From NCBI GenBank assembly GCA_007134175.1, contig SLLF01000292.1, positions 1 through 10,665 of the forward strand: a stretch of DNA of 10,665 nt, read 5' to 3'. This document shows positions 7,894 through 10,665 of this stretch, piece by piece. The notes beneath the pieces were generated by a model, which saw only the letters and a program-made list of their open reading frames with translations, did no database searches and was not told the DNA's origin. This DNA comes from Kiritimatiellia bacterium (GTDB taxonomy: Bacteria > Verrucomicrobiota > Kiritimatiellia > SLAD01). Numbering within the stretch: the first letter of the stretch is position 1; each line of letters opens with the position of its first letter. Position numbers and translations under genes: made by a program.

Positions 7894-7916
7894 TTTTGCA
7901 GACACGGTCTGCAGAA
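7894..7916. repeat. Near-perfect palindrome (hairpin potential)
   Basis: TGCAGAC, a 3-base ACG centre, then GTCTGCA form a perfect 7-bp stem at 7897-7913. Three further pairs outward, one of them G-T, extend it to about 10 bp. On neither strand is the stem followed by a run of T, so it is not a standard intrinsic terminator. It could be a protein site or an RNA hairpin in the 3' part of a tad transcript. Confidence 0.6.
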
Positions 7917-7938
7917 TTGTTGGCGGAGTACGGGAAAG

Positions 7939-8122
7939 GCTATTCAACCCGCATTCTGCCGCCGGTCTATCCCGCAATCTGCCGAGTCTGTAGGGTGCAA
8001 TTAGCCGGAGGGGTAGAGAGCAATCTGCCGGGGTTGCAGTTGGCAATCAGTCGGGCTTGGACTTGTCGATTGGTCGCAAGGGTAGATAGCCATTGACCGA
8101 ATACTTCTACAGCAATTACCCA
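7939..8122 (-). repeat. Eight degenerate tandem units with an exact 23-bp period
   Basis: Read on the - strand, every 23 bases begins with an 11-base core related to CGGCNRATTGC. The cores start at 8122 (TGGGTAATTGC), 8099 (CGGTCAATGGC), 8076 (CGACCAATCGA), 8053 (CGACTGATTGC), 8030 (CGGCAGATTGC), 8007 (CGGCTAATTGC), 7984 (CGGCAGATTGC) and 7961 (CGGCAGAATGC). G2, A7 and G10 are invariant in all eight. The other 12 bases of each unit are variable but often carry CTAC near unit position 15. One more core, CGACAAATTGC, lies out of phase at 7876-7866. The period is not a multiple of three and there is no conserved repeat of CRISPR length. Iteron-like binding sites, a decayed minisatellite or a transcribed repeat are all possible. 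Confidence 0.75.
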
Positions 8123-8201
8123 AACCACTTACCCCGTGTCGTATAATGGCTTTTCGATGAAGCGAGGCGACTAAATATACCGGTTACCCCGACTACCCCA
8201 C

Positions 8202-8558
8202 TCAGCTGGCCCGCTTGCCATAGTGTGCCTGATTCTCCCGCAAGAGATGGACACAGTACTCGTTCAAACTTTTGTCATGGCGCATGGCGCCGATAACGAG
8301 CGCTTTGTGGAGATCCGGGCCAACGCGCACGACAAACTTGCCCGAATACTCTTTGCCTACTGTAGCTGCAGGCAGCTGCTCGCCGTCCTGTTTATATATC
8401 TTGATCCATTCCTCTACGGCTTGACAGAGTTCTTTGTAAACTTCTGCCTCGTCGTCGCCATGGATGCCACCCAGCATAAGGGTGGGGCACGTTCCTATAT
8501 AGCACTGGTCCTCATCCGACCATTCGACAATTTTTAAGTATCGGTCATTTTCTTTCAT
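8202..8558 (-). CDS. hicB: HicB antitoxin with a C-terminal ribbon-helix-helix domain
   Basis: 118 residues. The N-terminal ~65 residues form the HicB partial-RNase-H fold: YLKIVEWSDEDQCYIGTCPTL (about 7-27), GDDEAEVYKELCQAVEEWI (34-52) and GEQLPAAT (59-66), all standard for the family. A ribbon-helix-helix segment follows at about 73-108 (GKFVVRVGPDLHKALVIGAM, then SLNEYCVHLLRE). HicB binds and inactivates the HicA ribonuclease and, through its DNA-binding domain, usually represses its own promoter. The ATG overlaps the hicA stop (ATGA), and GAGG (8569-8566) lies 7 bases upstream of it. The gene order toxin-then-antitoxin is standard for hicAB. No clear terminator is visible after the stop. 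Confidence 0.94.
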   Translation of the reverse strand: MKENDRYLKIVEWSDEDQCYIGTCPTLMLGGIHGDDEAEVYKELCQAVEEWIKIYKQDGEQLPAATVGKEYSGKFVVRVGPDLHKALVIGAMRHDKSLNEYCVHLLRENQAHYGKRAS

Positions 8559-8749
8559 TTTGTCGCCTCGCGCAGTGCTTTTTGAACGTCGCGCTCCTGG
8601 TAACGCTTCGCTTCACGCGAAAGATTACCGCTGAGCGTTATTTTCGGGCCCTTGGGATGCGTGAAATTGCGATGGCTGCCCTTACCACCGCGATCTACAA
8701 ATCCCGCCTTTTCCAAGTCACGGATTAATGCTCTGATTTTTCCAGGCAC
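8555..8749 (-). CDS. hicA: HicA-family mRNA-interferase toxin
   Basis: 64 residues, typical HicA size. The sequence follows the family: PGKIRALIRDLEKAGF (2-17), GGKGSHRNFTHPKG (21-34) with the predicted catalytic His-26, then the ITLSG strand and a C-terminal helix (YQERDVQKALREATK). HicA is a small double-stranded-RNA-binding-fold ribonuclease that degrades mRNA until bound by HicB. The start is GTG, the only in-frame start between the upstream in-frame stop (8789-8791) and the conserved domain, and the protein then opens as its relatives do. No ribosome-binding site precedes it. The predicted promoter places the transcript start at or within a base or two of this codon (see findings). The stop overlaps the hicB start by 4 bp. 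Confidence 0.93.
   Translation of the reverse strand: MPGKIRALIRDLEKAGFVDRGGKGSHRNFTHPKGPKITLSGNLSREAKRYQERDVQKALREATK
8566..8569 (-). promoter_or_regulatory. Ribosome-binding site of hicB
   Basis: GAGG within the last codons of hicA, 7 bases before the hicB ATG. It gives hicB its own initiation signal while hicA has none, which would favour antitoxin over toxin. Confidence 0.6.
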
Positions 8750-8754
8750 AAAAA

Positions 8755-8784
8755 ATAGTACTACTGTAGTACTGGTTTTGTCAA
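8755..8784 (-). promoter_or_regulatory. Predicted hicAB promoter
   Basis: On the - strand TTGACA (8784-8779) is a perfect -35 box and TACTAT (8760-8755) a near-consensus -10 box, separated by 18 bp. A start about 6-7 bases past the -10 box would fall at 8749-8748, the first bases of the hicA GTG. The spacer and most of the -10 box are covered by a perfect palindrome. Confidence 0.7.
8757..8773. promoter_or_regulatory. Perfect 17-bp palindrome, probable HicB operator
   Basis: AGTACTACTGTAGTACT: two 8-base arms that are exact reverse complements around one central T. It spans the promoter spacer and four of the six -10 bases, so a bound protein would block RNA polymerase. HicB here has a ribbon-helix-helix domain, a dimeric DNA-binder of palindromes, making autoregulation the simple reading. 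Confidence 0.72.
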
Positions 8785-8788
8785 CAGG

Positions 8789-8962
8789 CTACGGGGTGAC
8801 TGGGTGAGTTTGGTAGTGCGCTTTCGCCAGCGCGTGCGCGAGAATCTGCGCATCGACATCGCCCCCACCCAATTGCGTGTTGCGATACTTGTGTGAAGAT
8901 ACTTGTTGAACTGGTAAGGCGAGAGGAATTTGGATTTCATTCGGTCTTGGGTATTTCGTCAT
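8789..8962 (-). CDS. Short reading frame of unknown status, possibly a gene remnant
   Basis: An ATG at 8962 opens 57 codons ending in a TAG at 8791-8789, only 4 bases before the hicA -35 box. The C-terminal half (QLGGGDVDAQILAHALAKAHYQTHP) has an amphipathic-helix look and sits in a GC-rich patch (about 8810-8880) unlike its AT-richer surroundings. The N-terminal half is derived from low-complexity sequence (8930-8962). There is no clear ribosome-binding site and I do not recognise a family. It could be the 3' remnant of a gene cut off by rearrangement, or chance; the opposite strand is also open across part of it. Confidence 0.22.
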   Translation of the reverse strand: MTKYPRPNEIQIPLALPVQQVSSHKYRNTQLGGGDVDAQILAHALAKAHYQTHPVTP

Positions 8963-9037
8963 TCGTCATTGAGCGTCAACAACTTTCGGACGCACATAAA
9001 TCAGCCCTGCCCGGTCGAAGAAAAGTAAAAAAAAAGT
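8790..9037. other. Interval between hicA promoter and the DUF4838 gene promoter
   Basis: Apart from the doubtful short reading frame, this stretch holds a 13-14-bp tandem duplication (8884-8910) and low-complexity sequence with two TTCGTCATT-type units (about 8955-8970). That low-complexity sequence resembles decayed intergenic repeats seen in verrucomicrobial and related genomes. A + strand frame at 8893-9078 translates this low-complexity DNA, has no ribosome-binding site and is not called as a gene. Confidence 0.6.
8884..8910. repeat. 13-14-bp tandem duplication
   Basis: GATACTTGTGTGAA (8884-8897) is followed directly by GATACTTGTTGAA (8898-8910), differing by one GT/T slip. It is a small local duplication with no evident function. 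Confidence 0.8.
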
Positions 9038-9065
9038 TTGACAGGCGAGCGCATAGACGTAATAT
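9038..9065 (+). promoter_or_regulatory. Predicted promoter of the DUF4838 gene
   Basis: TTGACA (9038-9043) and TAATAT (9060-9065) are separated by 16 bp. A run of A residues immediately upstream (about 9020-9035) resembles an UP element. The start would be near 9072, giving a leader of about 65 bases. Confidence 0.55.
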
Positions 9066-9071
9066 GTGCAT

Positions 9072-9100
9072 CACTTAACTAGTGAAGTTTAGTTAAAGTG
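9072..9100. promoter_or_regulatory. Imperfect inverted repeat at the predicted transcript start
   Basis: CACTTAACTA (9072-9081) and TAGTTAAAGTG (9090-9100) are reverse complements apart from one extra A, with an 8-base centre. Its place at the predicted start point fits an operator for a repressor; a leader hairpin is the alternative. The regulator is unknown and not encoded in the window. Confidence 0.5.
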
Positions 9101-9122
9101 CATTATAACTCACATATGAAAA

Positions 9123-9128
9123 AAGGAG
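9123..9128 (+). promoter_or_regulatory. Ribosome-binding site of the DUF4838 gene
   Basis: AAGGAG, 8 bases before ATG 9137. It selects this ATG over in-frame ATG codons a few positions downstream. Confidence 0.8.
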
Positions 9129-9136
9129 TGCGAGCG

Positions 9137-10665
9137 ATGCGAAATCAGATGAAACAGATGGCGATGGGGTGGTTGGTACTGGTGCTGGCGGGAACGGGAC
9201 AGGCGGTTCAATCCGAGGTGACGCTGGCGACTGACGGGGAGGCGCGGGCCGTGGTGGTGTTGCCCGGCGAACCAACCAACCGGGAAACCCTGGCCGCAGA
9301 GGAGTTGATTGAGCACGTCGAACTGATGAGCGGCGTGACCTTGCCGCAAATCAAATTAGGAGAGGCTACGGATGGTCGACTCCCGATCTACCTGGGGAGC
9401 GCGGCGGCCGACGAGCTGGACACCGCTACCCGGGATATTCGCGGGACCCACTCAGCCTTTACGCTACAGGTTACGACGGACCGCGTGGATATCCGCGGTT
9501 TGACGGATGAGGGCACCCTGTTTGGCGTCTACGAACTACTCGAACAACTCGGCGTGCGCTGGTACAACCCGGGCGAATGGGGACGGGTGATTCCCGATCA
9601 GCCGCGTCCGGCCCTGGCGCTGCAACGCACCTCCCAGACGCCGTCCATTCATTACCGCCGCTGGCAGCGCATTCAGAGCGGGGCGTGGCCACGACGGGTG
9701 CGTATGGGCGGCCAGCCGCGCACGACTGGTAGGGAACATATCCCGCCGTTCCACGTCCGCAGTGTAAGGGAACAGTGGTTTGAGGAAGAACCGGAACTCT
9801 TCGGCCTCCTGGGTGACGAACGGGTTATGCGTCAACAATGCGTCTCCAATCCACGCGTGCTGGAGGTCGTGACCCAGCACATTCGGGAAGAGTACGAACC
9901 TACCGATGATATTATTCATTTGGGTGCGGGCCCTAACGACGGTGGACGCTACTGTGAGTGCGAGGACTGCCAGGAACTGGACGGTGACGTCATGGACCCG
10001 ATTCGAAATGCGCCCAGTGTAACCGGCCGCTATATCTGGTTTTTTAATCAGGTGCTGGATGCCCTGCAGGACGATTACCCCAACCTGCACATCGTGACCT
10101 ACGTCTATGCCCAGCACACCATGCCGCCGCCCCCGGAATTGGAGATGAATCCCCGGATCGTTCCGGTGTTCGCCCCCATCACGCTGGACCGGATCGCCAG
10201 CATGGACAATCCAACTGTGCCGGACCGGTACACGCTGCGCTGGCTGGTGGACGAGTGGAGTGCCCGCGGCCCCAACGAAATATATTACCGCGGGTTCCTC
10301 AACAACCTGGCCTGTGTGCAGTTGCCGAAAACACAAATCGACCGCATCCGCAATGATTATCCCGCGCTGTACGAGCGCGGGGTGCGGGCCATGCGCGTAC
10401 AACCGATGCGGCAATCGTGGGCCAGCGATCCGATCACGCTCTATTTGGGATCCCGTGTCATGTGGGATGCCAACACGGACGTGGACGCGGTGCTGGAGGA
10501 GTTCTACCGCCTGTTCTACGGTCCTGCCGAGGATGCCATGCGGGACTATCATGAACAACTGGAGGCGGCGTTCCGGGATGAACCCGCATTCACCGGCGGC
10601 AGTGCGCGCTACTTCCCGGTCTTCCTCGGGCATCCGCGCCGGGACGAACTGCGCGCCCATCTGGA
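9137..10665 (+). CDS. Secreted DUF4838-family protein with GH67-N-like domain (3' end outside the window)
   Basis: At least 509 residues, open to the window end. The N-terminus is a signal peptide (basic start, hydrophobic core about 9-19, GQA near residue 23), so the protein is exported; there is no lipobox. Residues ~25-150 resemble the N-terminal domain of GH67 alpha-glucuronidases (LAAEELIEHVELMSGVTLP, then LPIYLGS, then DEGTLFGVYELLEQLGVRWYNPGE). From ~180 on it matches DUF4838: EEEPELFGLLGDERV, QQCVSNPRVLEVV, LGAGPNDGGRYCECEDC (N267, D268; Cys 273, 275 and 278), a SVTGRYIWFFNQV segment, then YPNLHIVTYVYAQ. DUF4838 proteins are generally thought to act on polysaccharides, but no substrate is established. 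The gene has its own promoter and ribosome-binding site and a separate role from the Tad operon. A long antisense frame beneath it is a shadow. Confidence 0.88.
   Translation, partial: MRNQMKQMAMGWLVLVLAGTGQAVQSEVTLATDGEARAVVVLPGEPTNRETLAAEELIEHVELMSGVTLPQIKLGEATDGRLPIYLGSAAADELDTATRDIRGTHSAFTLQVTTDRVDIRGLTDEGTLFGVYELLEQLGVRWYNPGEWGRVIPDQPRPALALQRTSQTPSIHYRRWQRIQSGAWPRRVRMGGQPRTTGREHIPPFHVRSVREQWFEEEPELFGLLGDERVMRQQCVSNPRVLEVVTQHIREEYEPTDDIIHLGAGPNDGGRYCECEDCQELDGDVMDPIRNAPSVTGRYIWFFNQVLDALQDDYPNLHIVTYVYAQHTMPPPPELEMNPRIVPVFAPITLDRIASMDNPTVPDRYTLRWLVDEWSARGPNEIYYRGFLNNLACVQLPKTQIDRIRNDYPALYERGVRAMRVQPMRQSWASDPITLYLGSRVMWDANTDVDAVLEEFYRLFYGPAEDAMRDYHEQLEAAFRDEPAFTGGSARYFPVFLGHPRRDELRAHL

Larger units (their letters stand above)
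7550..8201. other. Gene-poor interval between tadC and hicB
   Basis: About 650 bp without a convincing gene. A 146-codon + strand reading frame at 7656-8096 has no ribosome-binding site, a composition unlike its neighbours, and runs through a repeat array whose 23-bp period is not a multiple of three, so I do not call it a gene. The interval holds a short fragment AACCACAGATG (about 7598-7608) of the kind seen in dispersed intergenic repeats, a 13-bp tandem duplication (7629-7653), GC-rich short palindromes (7704-7724, 7803-7813), an AT/GC near-palindrome (7894-7916) and a 23-bp-period array (7939-8122). On the + strand, TTACCCCG occurs twice near the right end (8129-8136, 8184-8191). Confidence 0.7.

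Noticed and set aside
7656..8096. 146-codon + strand reading frame in the tadC-hicB interval
   Set aside because: No ribosome-binding site, low-quality amino-acid pattern rich in Arg, Pro and Cys, and it crosses the 23-bp-period array, which cannot be a protein repeat.
8142..8147. Perfect TATAAT on the + strand
   Set aside because: No acceptable -35 box at 16-19 bp upstream, and no + strand gene follows; it would read antisense into hicB.
8162..8576. GCGAGGCGAC at 8162-8171 matching inverted at 8562-8571 as ends of a mobile hicAB unit
   Set aside because: The second copy lies inside the hicA/hicB junction and is coding. A match of this length can arise by chance, and there is no target duplication or transposase.
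8131..8798. ACCCCGT in inverted orientation on the two sides of hicAB
   Set aside because: Only 7 bases and embedded in locally C-rich or G-rich sequence; not enough for a terminal inverted repeat or attachment-site claim.
8893..9078. 61-codon + strand frame containing SSFVIER
   Set aside because: It translates low-complexity intergenic repeats of a kind that often give spurious short proteins, and it has no ribosome-binding site.
9536..10660. 374-codon reading frame on the - strand
   Set aside because: Antisense shadow of the DUF4838 gene, which has a signal peptide, a ribosome-binding site and recognisable family motifs on the + strand.

Overview
The window carries three blocks. The first is the 3' part of a Tad (tight adherence, type IVc) pilus operon on the + strand (about 1-7549). 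The second is an accessory interval with a repeat-rich non-coding stretch and a HicBA toxin-antitoxin pair on the - strand (about 7550-9000). The third is the 5' end of a secreted DUF4838-family protein on the + strand (9137 to the window end). Coding DNA looks GC-rich. The mix of a DUF4838/GH67-N-like secreted protein, this Tad gene order and decayed intergenic repeats suggests a member of the PVC superphylum (Kiritimatiellota, Lentisphaerota or Verrucomicrobiota). That placement is an inference from gene content; there is no rRNA or other phylogenetic marker here.

Tad block: partial TadE-like protein, TadG-like protein, TadE-like pseudopilin, uncharacterised exported protein, CpaB (RcpC), FHA-CpaF (TadA ATPase), TadB, TadC. 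All are co-directional, and the junctions are 4-, 11-, 4- and 1-bp overlaps or gaps of 13-21 bp, so the block reads as one translationally coupled operon. CpaF would power the inner-membrane platform TadB/TadC, which assembles Flp pilin. The TadE/TadG-like proteins are minor pilus subunits or assembly factors, and CpaB is the periplasmic factor associated with the secretin. The secretin (CpaC/RcpA), the localisation ATPase TadZ/CpaE, the prepilin peptidase, the TadD lipoprotein and the Flp pilin are not in the window. The ATPase carries an N-terminal FHA-like domain on a proline-rich linker, and that domain lacks most canonical phosphothreonine-binding residues.

Middle block: 7550-8201 has no convincing gene. 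It holds small repeats, a 23-bp near-palindrome and, most strikingly, eight consecutive degenerate units spaced at exactly 23 bp (7939-8122). HicB (antitoxin with a ribbon-helix-helix C-terminus) and HicA (small toxin with the GSHRNF catalytic segment) follow, overlapping by 4 bp, transcribed hicA then hicB. Upstream of hicA is a promoter whose spacer and -10 box are covered by a perfect 17-bp palindrome. The predicted start point coincides with the hicA GTG, which suggests a leaderless toxin message, while hicB has a good ribosome-binding site.

Right block: a promoter-like TTGACA/TAATAT pair behind an A-tract, then an imperfect inverted repeat in the leader, then a good ribosome-binding site, precede a signal-peptide-bearing DUF4838 protein that runs off the window. 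It probably belongs to a separate polysaccharide-related function unconnected to the Tad operon.
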